Origin: Kiloniellaceae bacterium
GTDB taxonomy: Bacteria > Pseudomonadota > Alphaproteobacteria > Kiloniellales > Kiloniellaceae
Direction of reading: 5' to 3'
Assembly: GCA_021776195.1 (NCBI GenBank)
Contig: JAJFGK010000043.1
Span: forward strand, 1 to 53,673
DNA: 53,673 bases
The translations under genes and the position numbers were made by a program. The notes under the pieces were generated by a model. The model ran no database searches. It was not told the DNA's origin and was given only the letters and a program-made list of their open reading frames with translations. Positions 41,798 through 50,627 of this stretch are shown here, piece after piece (the stretch's first letter is position 1; every line of letters begins with the position of its first letter).

Positions 41798-43198
41798 GTG
41801 ACCGGCGACTTCGACTTCCGAAGCAGAGTGAACGACATGGCCTGGCCGGCGGTGCCCGGGCGCGAGGGCGCCGCCCTGGGTCCGATCCTGTTGCAGCTCG
41901 AGCAGAGCCAATGGTGGCCCGCCAAGCGTCTGCAACAGATGCAGTTCCGCCAGATTACCCAGCTCTGTCGCTTCGCGGTCCGCCGGGTGCCCTTCTACCG
42001 TGAACGCCTCGCCGCGCACGGCTGGCGTCCGGGAGGGCCCATGACCCCCGCGCTGTGGCGCGAACTGCCCATTCTGACCCGCGACGAGATCCAGCAGGCA
42101 GGCGAACTCTTGCATGGCACAGACCTGCCGGAGACCCATGGGGCGGTCGCGCGCAGCGTGACCTCGGGCACCAGCGGCAAACCGATCGCCTGTCTGGCCA
42201 GCGCATTGGTCGGGACCTTCTGGCGCGCCTTCACACTTCGCGATCACTTCTGGCATCGCCGCAACATCAGCGCCAAGCTCGCCGCCCTGCGCAGCGGCGA
42301 TGAGGGCCACGCGCCCTATCCCGACGGCCACAAGCAACGCACCTGGGGTGGCGCTTTTGAGGGTCTGCTGCGGTCCGGACCGTCGGTCGCCCTCAACATC
42401 CATTGCAGTCCCGAGGAAAAGATCGAGTGGTTGCAGCGCCAGGCACCTAGCTACCTGATCGCCTTCCCCTCGGTGGTCGAAGAACTGGCCCTTGTCTGTC
42501 TCGAGAAGAACATTGCGCTGCCAAGCTTGAAGGGCGTGACCACGGTCTCCGAGAATCTGACATCGGCAACCCGGGCGCTTTGCCGACAGGCCTGGGACAT
42601 CGCCGTGACCGACATCTATTCGGCGCGCGAGACTGGCTACCTGGCCCTGCAATGCCCCGAGACCGAGTGCTACCATCTTCAGTCGGAGAGCGCGCTCATC
42701 GAAGTCTTGCGGGCAGACGACCGCCCCTGCGCGCCGGGCGAGACCGGACGCGTCATCATCACGCCGCTGCACAACTTCGCCATGCCGCTCCTGCGTTACG
42801 ATCTGGGTGACGAGGCCGAGGTCGGCGCCCCCTGTTCTTGTGGCCGTGGCTTGCCCGTGCTCACCAGAATCCTCGGCCGCCAGCGCGACCGCATCCGCCT
42901 GCCCGGTGGCGGGACCCGCTGGTCGAACCAGAGCCATGCCGACGTGCAGCGGCTGCAGGCTCTGGCGCCGCTGCGACGCTATCAGCTCGTGCAGACCTCG
43001 CTGGAGGAAGCGGAGGTCCGACTGGTCGCCGCGCGCGAGCTGGATCCGGGCGAAGAGGAGATAGTGAAAAGCGTGGCCAGAAACATCCTGGGCCACCCCT
43101 TCGCGATTCGGATCACCTACTTTGACGAGATTCCCCGCAATCCCTCGGGCAAGTTTCAGCCCTTCGTGCAGGCGATGGACCAAGGGTCTGGGCAATGA
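41798..43198 (+). CDS. PaaK-like adenylate-forming enzyme (phenylacetate-CoA ligase family), paralogue 1
   Basis: ANL-superfamily protein of 466 residues. Signature motifs: phosphate loop S-G-T-S-G-K-P (123-129), SARE with Glu278, RYDLGD (333-338) and C-terminal catalytic Lys452 in NPSGKFQ. The Cys-rich stretch CPETECYH with CSCGR matches the zinc-binding site of PaaK proteins. Such enzymes activate an aryl or acyl acid as AMP ester and then thioester; relatives near polysaccharide loci (CapK) have unknown acceptors. The start is GTG 41798. Its stop overlaps the ATG of the next, homologous gene (ATGA). Gene order after a PhyH oxygenase suggests a short modification or catabolic route. Confidence 0.88.
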   Translation: MTGDFDFRSRVNDMAWPAVPGREGAALGPILLQLEQSQWWPAKRLQQMQFRQITQLCRFAVRRVPFYRERLAAHGWRPGGPMTPALWRELPILTRDEIQQAGELLHGTDLPETHGAVARSVTSGTSGKPIACLASALVGTFWRAFTLRDHFWHRRNISAKLAALRSGDEGHAPYPDGHKQRTWGGAFEGLLRSGPSVALNIHCSPEEKIEWLQRQAPSYLIAFPSVVEELALVCLEKNIALPSLKGVTTVSENLTSATRALCRQAWDIAVTDIYSARETGYLALQCPETECYHLQSESALIEVLRADDRPCAPGETGRVIITPLHNFAMPLLRYDLGDEAEVGAPCSCGRGLPVLTRILGRQRDRIRLPGGGTRWSNQSHADVQRLQALAPLRRYQLVQTSLEEAEVRLVAARELDPGEEEIVKSVARNILGHPFAIRITYFDEIPRNPSGKFQPFVQAMDQGSGQ

Positions 43199-44589
43199 CC
43201 GATGGCCTCAACTTCCATAGCAGCCTGGACGACATCGTCTGGCCGGCCATTCCCCGACCGGACGGCGCCCTCGTCGCCACCCTTCTGTTGCAGCTCGAGC
43301 AGAGCCAGTGGTGGCCTCCCGCCCGCCTGCGGCAAATGCAGTACCGCCAGCTCAGCCAGCTCTGCCGCTATGCGGTTCGCCAGGTCCCTTTCTACCGCGA
43401 GCGTTTGGCGACGCTCGGCTGGCGCCCCGGCCAATCCATGACGCCCGACATCTGGCGTGAGGTTCCGTTGCTCACCCGCGACGACGTCCAGACCTTTCGC
43501 GACCAGCTCAGGGGCGAGACCCTGCCAAGGGCGCATGGCGGCGTGGCCGAGTCCACGACATCGGGGTCCAGCGGCAAGGCCATCACCTTCTACAGCAGCG
43601 CTCTGGCCAAACTGTTTTGGGACGCCTTTACCTTGCGCGACCATTTCTGGCATCGCCGCGATATCAGCAAGCCACTGGCGGCGCTGCGCCATAGCGACAA
43701 AGACTTCGCACCCTATCCGCGGGGTATCCGGGGGCGCTCCTGGAGCTCTGCATTCGACAAGCTGTTGCGCTCCGGCCCGGCGGTCGCGGTCAACCTCCAT
43801 TGCAGCCCGGAGGAACACACCGAATGGCTGACGCGCACCAAAGCCGGCTATCTGATCGCCTTTCCCAGCGTTGTGGACCACCTGGCCCGCCATTGCCTGA
43901 AAAACCGGATCGCTCTCCCGGACCTGAGGGGCATCATCACCCTCTCCGAGGTGCTGGAGACAACCACCCGCGAACTCTGCCAGGAGGCCTGGGGCGTCGC
44001 GGTCACCGATATCTATTCAGCGCGCGAGACCGGCTACCTCGCGCTGCAGTGCCCGGAATGCGAAAACTACCACATTCAAGCGGAGAGTGCCCTGGTCGAG
44101 ATCCTGCGCGCCGACGGGACGCCCTGCGAAGCGGGCGAGACCGGCCGCGTCGTGGTGACGCCGTTGCACAACTTCGCCATGCCGCTTCTGCGCTACGACC
44201 TGGGCGACGAAGCGCAGGTCGGCCCACCCTGCCCCTGCGGCCGCGGCCTTCCAGTACTGACTAGGATCGTCGGGCGCGAGTTCCACCGCATCTACCTGCC
44301 CGACGGCCGAACCCGCCTCGCCACCATGGGATCGGATAACCGCAAGAAACTGCTCGCCATAGATGCGCTCAAACAGTTCCAACTGATCCAGACCTCGTTG
44401 CACAGCGCGGAGGTTCGCGTCTCGACCAGCGCGGCCCTGACGTCCGAAAACGAAGAGACCCTGCGCCAGGTCGCCTGGAGCATCCTCTCCTATCCCCTGG
44501 AGCTGACGATCACCTGTCACGACGAGATCCCGCGCGACGCCTCGGGCAAGTTCCAAATCTTCGTCCAGAAGTACAATCCGCCGGCCTGA
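43195..44589 (+). CDS. PaaK-like adenylate-forming enzyme, paralogue 2
   Basis: Protein of 464 residues that aligns with the preceding paralogue without a gap over about 455 residues, so the pair arose by tandem duplication. The motifs are kept: S-G-S-S-G-K-A (123-129), SARE Glu278, RYDLGD (333-338), Lys452 in DASGKFQ, and the CPECENYH and CPCGR cysteines. They differ mainly in the N-terminal 20 residues, around 165-185 and in the C-terminal domain (365-430), which may mean two substrates or a heterodimer. The ATGA overlap with the first copy suggests equal production. A 109-bp gap with a hairpin follows before the M81 genes. Confidence 0.88.
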   Translation: MTDGLNFHSSLDDIVWPAIPRPDGALVATLLLQLEQSQWWPPARLRQMQYRQLSQLCRYAVRQVPFYRERLATLGWRPGQSMTPDIWREVPLLTRDDVQTFRDQLRGETLPRAHGGVAESTTSGSSGKAITFYSSALAKLFWDAFTLRDHFWHRRDISKPLAALRHSDKDFAPYPRGIRGRSWSSAFDKLLRSGPAVAVNLHCSPEEHTEWLTRTKAGYLIAFPSVVDHLARHCLKNRIALPDLRGIITLSEVLETTTRELCQEAWGVAVTDIYSARETGYLALQCPECENYHIQAESALVEILRADGTPCEAGETGRVVVTPLHNFAMPLLRYDLGDEAQVGPPCPCGRGLPVLTRIVGREFHRIYLPDGRTRLATMGSDNRKKLLAIDALKQFQLIQTSLHSAEVRVSTSAALTSENEETLRQVAWSILSYPLELTITCHDEIPRDASGKFQIFVQKYNPPA

Positions 44590-44613
44590 AACATCCCATA
44601 GATAAGGCCGCTG

Positions 44614-44635
44614 CGGGCTTGCCTGGGCGAGCCCG
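44614..44635 (+). terminator. GC-rich hairpin after the PaaK-like pair
   Basis: CGGGCT (44614-44619) and AGCCCG (44630-44635) form a stem that can extend inward by GCC/GGC. No U-run follows, so it could be a pause site, attenuator or mRNA-stabilising hairpin between the adenylating enzymes and the M81 genes. Confidence 0.4.
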
Positions 44636-44698
44636 GCGCGCAAAGCTGCGCCGACCTAAATTCGGGTCGGACCAACAAGAAACCAACGGGGAGAGGTC

Positions 44699-46201
44699 AT
44701 GCGCGTCGCCATTGCCGGATTTCAACACGAGACCAACACCTTCGCCCCGATTCAGGCTGGGCTCGAGGCCTTCTTGGAAGCCGGCGCCTGGCCCGGGCTG
44801 ACCCGCTGGACGGCGGTCCTGACCGACTTCCCGAGCCGCAACATTCCCATCGGCGGATTCATCGAGGCCGGGCGTGGGCGCGACTGGACCCTGGTGCCGA
44901 TCCTCTGGTGCTCAGCCGAGCCGGCGGCCCACGTGACCGACCAGGCCTTCGAGGTGATCAGCGCCATGCTGCTGGAAGGGCTGCGCGACGCGGCGCCCTA
45001 TGACGCGGTCTACCTCGATCTGCACGGCGCCATGGTGACCGAAAGCTATGAGGACGGCGAGGGCGAGTTGCTGCGCCGGGTGCGGGCCCTGGTCGGCCCC
45101 GCGCTGCCAATCGTTGTCAGCCTCGACCTGCACGCCAACGTAACCGAACAGATGGTCGCCGCCAGCGATGCCCTGGCGATCTTCCGCACCTACCCGCACC
45201 TGGACATGGCCGAGACCGGCCGGCATGCCGCCGACCTCCTGGCCCGGATTTTCACCGAGGGCAAACCGGCGAAGGCGCTGCGCAAGGCCTCCTTCCTGAC
45301 CCCGCTCCAGGCCCAGTACACCGAGATGGCCCCCAACGATGCGCTCTACGGCATGCTGGAACAGCAGGGACCGGCGGTCTGGCGCTGCGACCTGGCCGCC
45401 GGCTTTCCGCCCGCCGACATTCGCGAGTGCGGCCCGGCGGTGGTTGCCTACGGCAGAGATCAGGCCGCCGCCGACGCCGCCGCCGAGGCCGTCATGGCCG
45501 CCTTCGAGGCGGCGGAGGACATCTTTGAAACCGCGCTGCACACGCCCGAGGCGGGGGTGCGCCAGGCGATGGAATCCAACGCCAGAAAACCCTACGTGCT
45601 GGCCGACGTTCAGGATAATCCCGGTGCCGGCGCCACCTCGGACAGCACCGGCCTGCTGCGCGCCATGGTGGCGGCTGGCGCGGAGGGTGCATACCTCGCC
45701 ATGCTGCATGACCCGGCCGTGGCCGCCCAGGCCCACGAGGCCGGCGAGGGTGGTATCTTCTCCGCCGCCCTGGGCGGCAAGATGGGCGGGCCTGGCGACG
45801 GCCCCTTCGAAGGCCGTTTCCGGGTCGAGGCCCTGAGCGACGGGGTCTTCGATTTTACCGGCGAGATGTACAGCGGCTCGACCGCCGCGCTGGGCGCCAC
45901 CGCACTGCTGCGGGTGGTCAATGAAGATGGCAAGGGCGATGTCCGGGTCGTGGTCGGCAGCCATCGCTGCCAGTGCCTGGACCAGGCGGTCTTCACCCAC
46001 CTCGGCGTCGACCTGACGGCGGCGCGTATCGTCGCGGTGAAGAGCACCGTCCACTTCCGCGCCGACTTCGAGCCCATCGCCGAGGTGGTCCTGCCGGTGA
46101 TCGCCGCGGGCGCGCACCCCTGCCGCCTCAACGAACTCGCCTACCGGAAACTGCGCGCCGGCCTGCGTCTGGGGCCGCGCGGGCCCGTGCATGGGGGTTA
46201 G
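44699..46201 (+). CDS. M81 family metallopeptidase, MlrC-like, paralogue 1
   Basis: Protein of 500 residues. It begins MRVAIAGFQHETNTFAP, the hallmark of the MlrC family named for the microcystin-degradation protein, and has metal-ligand blocks DLHGAMVTES, SLDLHANVT, TYPHLDMAETG and DVQDNPGAGATSDST. Family members are zinc hydrolases of peptides or amides with little known of their natural substrates. GGGGAGAGG precedes the start. The next M81 gene begins 11 bp after its stop, and CocE and an unknown exported protein follow closely, making an operon of four. Confidence 0.91.
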   Translation: MRVAIAGFQHETNTFAPIQAGLEAFLEAGAWPGLTRWTAVLTDFPSRNIPIGGFIEAGRGRDWTLVPILWCSAEPAAHVTDQAFEVISAMLLEGLRDAAPYDAVYLDLHGAMVTESYEDGEGELLRRVRALVGPALPIVVSLDLHANVTEQMVAASDALAIFRTYPHLDMAETGRHAADLLARIFTEGKPAKALRKASFLTPLQAQYTEMAPNDALYGMLEQQGPAVWRCDLAAGFPPADIRECGPAVVAYGRDQAAADAAAEAVMAAFEAAEDIFETALHTPEAGVRQAMESNARKPYVLADVQDNPGAGATSDSTGLLRAMVAAGAEGAYLAMLHDPAVAAQAHEAGEGGIFSAALGGKMGGPGDGPFEGRFRVEALSDGVFDFTGEMYSGSTAALGATALLRVVNEDGKGDVRVVVGSHRCQCLDQAVFTHLGVDLTAARIVAVKSTVHFRADFEPIAEVVLPVIAAGAHPCRLNELAYRKLRAGLRLGPRGPVHGG

Positions 46202-46212
46202 GGGATCGCGTC

Positions 46213-47724
46213 ATGAAACTCGTCATCGCCATGATGCAGCACGAGACCAACACCTTCTCGGCCATCCCGACCCCCTACAAGGCCTTTGCCGGCGGCACCG
46301 GCCTGGCCGAACCGCCCCTCGGCGAGGCCGCCATCGCGGCCTACGGCGGCACCAACTTCGCCTTTGCCGCCTTCCTCGATCAGGCCCGCGCGCGCGGCGC
46401 CGAGGTCGTGGTGCCGATCGCCGCCAATGCCGAGCCCAGCGGACCGGTGGCCGATGAAGCCTTCGAGGCGATCGCGACTCGGATTTGCGAGGCGGTGACC
46501 GCCGGCTGCGACGCGGTGCTCTTGGACCTGCACGGCGCCATGGTCAGCGAGAGCCACGACGACGGGGAGGGCGAGCTGCTGTCCCGGTTGCGCACGATCG
46601 ACCCCGCCCTGCCGATTGCCGTGGCGCTCGACTTTCACACCAACCTCACCAAGGCCATGTGCGACAACGCCAGCGTCATCGCCGGCTACTGCACCTATCC
46701 CCATATCGACATGTACGAGACCGGCGAGCGCGCCGGACGCACCCTGCTGGAGGCGCTCGACCGCGGCGCGCGCCCGGTGATCCATTGGGGCGCCAGGCCC
46801 ATGCTGACCCACATGATCTTGCAGACTCCGGCGCGCCAGCCGATGAAGGACATCATGGATCAGGCCCTGCGCGCCGAGGCCGAGGGCAGCGTCTTGAACG
46901 CCTCGGTCTTCGGCGGCTTTCCCCTTGCCGACATTCCCCATGCCAGCCTGTCGGCCGTGGTGGTGGCGGAGGAGGGCAACAACGCGGCCGAGCCGCTGCT
47001 GGCCTCGATGCTGGACCTGGCCTGGGCGCGCCGCGCGGACTTCGTCTTCGAGCCCGAGCCCCTGGCGCAATCGGTGGCCTACGCAAAGGGGCTGGCCTAC
47101 GGCCCGCCGGGGCCGCCGATCGTGATGGCGGATCACGGCGACAACTGCGGGGCCGGCGGCAATCACGACAACATGGCGGCGGTCGCCGAATGCCTGCGCC
47201 AGGGCCTGACCGACCTGGCCGTCGCGCCGATCGCCGACCCCGAGGCGGTCTCGATCATGGCCGCGGCCGGGGTCGGCGCCGAGATCACCTTGATGGTCGG
47301 CGGCAAGACGGACTGTCCCGCCATCGGCCTGAAAGCGAACCCTCTTGAGCTGACCGGCCGGGTCAAGGCGGTCACCGACGGCAGCTTCACCATCACCGGC
47401 CCGATGATGACCGGCTTCAAGATGTCGCTCGGCCGCAGCGCCGTGCTCGACACCGGCGCCATGGAGATCATCGTCGCCGACAAGCGCGCCGAGCCCTACG
47501 ACCTCGGCTTCTTCACCCATGCCGGCATCGACCCGCTGCGCAAGCGCTACCTGCTGGTGAAGTCGCGCCAGCATTTCCGCGCCGGATTCGAGGAGATCGC
47601 CCGCGAGATCGTCCTGCTGGCGGGCCCAGGTGTCTGCTCGTCCGACTACGGTCTCTTTCCCTTCAAGAAACTGGCCCGGCCGATCTATCCGCTCGATCCG
47701 GACGCCGATTTCGCCGGGCGCTGA
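46213..47724 (+). CDS. M81 family metallopeptidase, MlrC-like, paralogue 2
   Basis: Protein of 503 residues with the same motif series as the preceding gene: MKLVIAMMQHETNTFS, DLHGAMVSES, ALDFHTNLT, TYPHIDMYETG and, in expanded form, ADHGDNCGAGGNHDN. It is clearly a divergent paralogue, with a longer insert after the N-terminal strand (YKAFAGGTGLAEPPLGEAAI). Its stop lies 4 bp before the CocE start. The two copies may form a heteromer or process two parts of one substrate. Confidence 0.91.
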   Translation: MKLVIAMMQHETNTFSAIPTPYKAFAGGTGLAEPPLGEAAIAAYGGTNFAFAAFLDQARARGAEVVVPIAANAEPSGPVADEAFEAIATRICEAVTAGCDAVLLDLHGAMVSESHDDGEGELLSRLRTIDPALPIAVALDFHTNLTKAMCDNASVIAGYCTYPHIDMYETGERAGRTLLEALDRGARPVIHWGARPMLTHMILQTPARQPMKDIMDQALRAEAEGSVLNASVFGGFPLADIPHASLSAVVVAEEGNNAAEPLLASMLDLAWARRADFVFEPEPLAQSVAYAKGLAYGPPGPPIVMADHGDNCGAGGNHDNMAAVAECLRQGLTDLAVAPIADPEAVSIMAAAGVGAEITLMVGGKTDCPAIGLKANPLELTGRVKAVTDGSFTITGPMMTGFKMSLGRSAVLDTGAMEIIVADKRAEPYDLGFFTHAGIDPLRKRYLLVKSRQHFRAGFEEIAREIVLLAGPGVCSSDYGLFPFKKLARPIYPLDPDADFAGR

Positions 47725-47728
47725 GGCC

Positions 47729-49771
47729 ATGGCGGTCCGCCGCGATTTTCCCCACGTGGTCGAGGAGATCGGGCACTGCACCATCCCGGTGGCCAACTCC
47801 TGTCACCTGGCGGCGCGCATCTGGCGCCCGGCGGATGCGGCCGAGACGCCGGTGCCGGCGATCCTGGAATTCATCCCCTACCGCAAGCGCGACGGCACGG
47901 CCGAACGCGACGCGGCCAACCACCGCTGGTTCGCCGGCATGGGCTATGCGGTGGTGCGGGCCGACCTGCGCGGTTCGGGCGATTCAGAGGGCCTGCTGGA
48001 GGACGAGTACCTGGAACAGGAGCAAGCCGACGCCTGCGAGGTCATCGCCTGGATCGCGGCCCAGCCCTGGTGCAGCGGCGCGGTCGGCATGATGGGGATC
48101 TCCTGGGGCGGCTTCAACGCGCTCCAGGTGGCGGCCCGCCGACCGCCGGCGCTCAAGGCGGTCATCACCCTGGCCTCGACCGACGACCGCTATGCCGACG
48201 ACATCCACACCATGGGCGGCTGCCTGCTGAACGACAATCTGTCCTGGTCGGCGACCATGTTCGGCATCAATTCGGCGCCGCCCGACCCGGCCTTGCTGGG
48301 GCCGCGCTGGCGCGATCTCTGGCTGGCGCGGCTGGAGGGCAACCGGCCCTGGCTCCTCCAGTGGTTGGCCCATCAGCGCCGCGACGACTTCTGGCGCCAG
48401 GGATCGGTCTGCGAGGATTTCGCCGCGATCCAGTGTCCGGTCTATGCGGTGGCCGGCTGGGCCGACGGCTACTCCAACACCGTGCCGCGCCTGCTGGCCG
48501 GGCTGCAGGTGCCGGCCAAGGGGCTGGTCGGCCCCTGGGGCCACCGCTACCCCGATCAGGGCCGCCCCGGGCCGGCCATCGGCTTTTTGGGCGAGGCCCT
48601 GCGCTGGTGGGACCAGTGGCTGAAGGGTCGGGAGACCGGCATCATGGCGGAGCCGCGCTACCGGGTCTGGATGCAAGACACGGTCGCCCCCAGGGCCGAA
48701 CAGGACAGGATCCCCGGGCGCTGGGTGGCCGAGGCCGGCTGGCCGGCCCCCGGCATCGAGCCCTGGCATCTGGCTCTCAACCCGGGCCGCCTGGAGGCCG
48801 AGCCCGGCGCCGAACGGCCCCTCGCCCTGACCTCGCCGCAGACCGCGGGTCTCACCGCCGGGCGTTGGTTTCCCTCCGGCCTGGGCCCGGAGTTGACCCT
48901 CGATCAGCGGGCCGAACTGGGCGGCGCCCTGGTCTTCGAAACCGACCCTCTGAGCGAGCCGGTCGAGATCCTCGGGGCGCCGAAGCTCGAACTGGTCATC
49001 GGCGTCGACAAGCCGGTGGCCATGATCGCCGCCTGTCTCTGCGACCGCCGCCCGGACGGGTCGGTCGCCCGTGTGACCTACGGTCTTTTGAACCTGACCC
49101 ATCGTGCCGGGCACGCCGAGCCCCGGCCGCTGATCCCGGGCGAGCGGATCCGGGTGAGCCTGCAACTCAACGACATCGCCCAGCGCTTCCCGGCCGGGCA
49201 CCGCATTCTGCTGACCCTCGCCACCAGCTACTGGCCGATCGCCTGGCCGGCCCCGGAGCCGGTCGTGCTCACTCTGCATTCCGGCGCTTCGCGCCTGGAG
49301 CTGCCGCGGCGCCGAGCCCGGTCGGACGACGCCGACCTGACGCCCTTCGGGGAGCCCGAGACCGGGCCGCCCCTGGCGGTCAAGGTGCTGGAGCCGGCGA
49401 GCCTGGAACGTCGCGTCGAGACCGATGCCGGCAGCGGCCGGACCGACGTCATCTGGAAGGCCTGCAAGGGCCACAATCTCTTCGAAGACACGGGCCTCGC
49501 CTTTGGCGCTTGGAGCGAGCAGCGCTATAGCATCGACGCCGAGAACCCCCTGTCGGCCCGCGCCGAATCACGCTGGACCCTAACCTGGGGTCGGGGCGAC
49601 TGGCAGGTGCGGACCGAGACCCGGACGGTGATGACCAGCGACGCGCGAGACTTTCGTGTGGAGGCCAGCCTGGAGGCCTTCGAGACCCAATCCGGCGACC
49701 CGGAGGGGACCGCGACAAGGTCGGTCTTCCAGCGCCAGTGGGACGAGACGATCCCGCGCGATCTGGTATAG
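47729..49771 (+). CDS. CocE/NonD family hydrolase (X-Pro dipeptidyl-peptidase fold)
   Basis: Large serine hydrolase of 680 residues. The alpha/beta-hydrolase core has nucleophile Ser125 in G-I-S-W-G-G, an Asp in AGWADGYSNT and a His in GPWGHRYPDQG. The C-terminal jelly-roll domain (about residues 320-570) follows, with the usual LSEPVEILGAPKLELVI start. About 110 further residues resemble an extra beta domain seen in long family members. The family hydrolyses esters or amides such as cocaine or X-Pro peptides; many are misannotated, so only hydrolase activity is claimed. It is third in the M81-M81-CocE unit. No signal peptide. Confidence 0.91.
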   Translation: MAVRRDFPHVVEEIGHCTIPVANSCHLAARIWRPADAAETPVPAILEFIPYRKRDGTAERDAANHRWFAGMGYAVVRADLRGSGDSEGLLEDEYLEQEQADACEVIAWIAAQPWCSGAVGMMGISWGGFNALQVAARRPPALKAVITLASTDDRYADDIHTMGGCLLNDNLSWSATMFGINSAPPDPALLGPRWRDLWLARLEGNRPWLLQWLAHQRRDDFWRQGSVCEDFAAIQCPVYAVAGWADGYSNTVPRLLAGLQVPAKGLVGPWGHRYPDQGRPGPAIGFLGEALRWWDQWLKGRETGIMAEPRYRVWMQDTVAPRAEQDRIPGRWVAEAGWPAPGIEPWHLALNPGRLEAEPGAERPLALTSPQTAGLTAGRWFPSGLGPELTLDQRAELGGALVFETDPLSEPVEILGAPKLELVIGVDKPVAMIAACLCDRRPDGSVARVTYGLLNLTHRAGHAEPRPLIPGERIRVSLQLNDIAQRFPAGHRILLTLATSYWPIAWPAPEPVVLTLHSGASRLELPRRRARSDDADLTPFGEPETGPPLAVKVLEPASLERRVETDAGSGRTDVIWKACKGHNLFEDTGLAFGAWSEQRYSIDAENPLSARAESRWTLTWGRGDWQVRTETRTVMTSDARDFRVEASLEAFETQSGDPEGTATRSVFQRQWDETIPRDLV

Positions 49772-49781
49772 GATCGAAATC

Positions 49782-50426
49782 ATGACCCGGCCCCCTATTC
49801 TGACCCTCTTTCTGATCTTGGCCGTGCTGACCGCCCCCGCGGCGGGCGCCGGCACGATCACTGAACGCCGCGAGGGGCCCGACTTGATCAAAAGGTTGGA
49901 CGGCGAAGACTGCGGCACCAGCCTGGAACGGCGCGACGGTGAGGACTATCTGCACCTCCGCGACACCTGCGGCCTGGCGCTGGCCGACAAGATCGCGGCG
50001 CTGGCCCGCCTGGCGGGCGCCTTTGAGGCCGGCCGCGATTTTCCGGCCGGGGTTTCCAGCCTGGGAATCGGCCGGTTGGTACGCTGGCCCGAGCTGGCCC
50101 GCGAGTTGGCCCTGGCGGCCTATCGCTCGCCCGATTGGGACGCGGCCGCGGGCCGGCCGCGCGGTGCCGCGGCAGGCGACTCCCGGGCCTTGCACGCGTT
50201 CTTCGTCGCCCAGGCCTTGGACATGTCGCTCCTCGATCCCCTCCTCGTCGCCTTCGCCGCGGAGGCCGTCACACTCGAGACACTCTCCGTCGAGAAGGTC
50301 CTGGTCGGCCGGCCTGATCAGACGCCATTCAATACCTGGTTGCGGAACCAAGGCGTCCCGGCCGAGGCCAAGCTGCCGTTCGACGCCATCGTCTGGCTCG
50401 TCCTCAAGGCCGCGACGAGAGAGTAG
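49782..50426 (+). CDS. Exported protein of unknown function
   Basis: Protein of 214 residues with a clear signal peptide (ILTLFLILAVLTAPAAGAG). I do not recognise the family. The mature part has two Cys (DGEDCGTS and RDTCGLAL) that could form a disulfide, then an alternating helical segment rich in Ala/Leu, with no catalytic motif evident. AGGA lies 8 bases before the start and only 10 bp separate it from the CocE stop, so it is probably made with the hydrolases. A gap of 201 bp follows before the di-heme oxidoreductase. Confidence 0.75.
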   Translation: MTRPPILTLFLILAVLTAPAAGAGTITERREGPDLIKRLDGEDCGTSLERRDGEDYLHLRDTCGLALADKIAALARLAGAFEAGRDFPAGVSSLGIGRLVRWPELARELALAAYRSPDWDAAAGRPRGAAAGDSRALHAFFVAQALDMSLLDPLLVAFAAEAVTLETLSVEKVLVGRPDQTPFNTWLRNQGVPAEAKLPFDAIVWLVLKAATRE

Positions 50427-50627
50427 TCGGCGGCAGATTCTCGTCCATTCAGAAATTGGAATAATCTCCGGTTGGCCGCGGTCTCATTGACTGTAGGGTC
50501 GACGACAAGGCTGCGGCAAGCAGCCCCCGACCCAGCGAGGGGAAACTCCGCCGGACAGCTTTGGCAAGGGATAGGCCTGGGCCGGCCGGACCGTCGATTG
50601 ATAAAAACCAACCGGAGGGAGGGCTAG

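Noticed and set aside
44699..47724. Microcystin degradation (mlr) cluster
   Set aside because: MlrC-like M81 proteins alone are widespread. No mlrA, mlrB or mlrD homologue is nearby.
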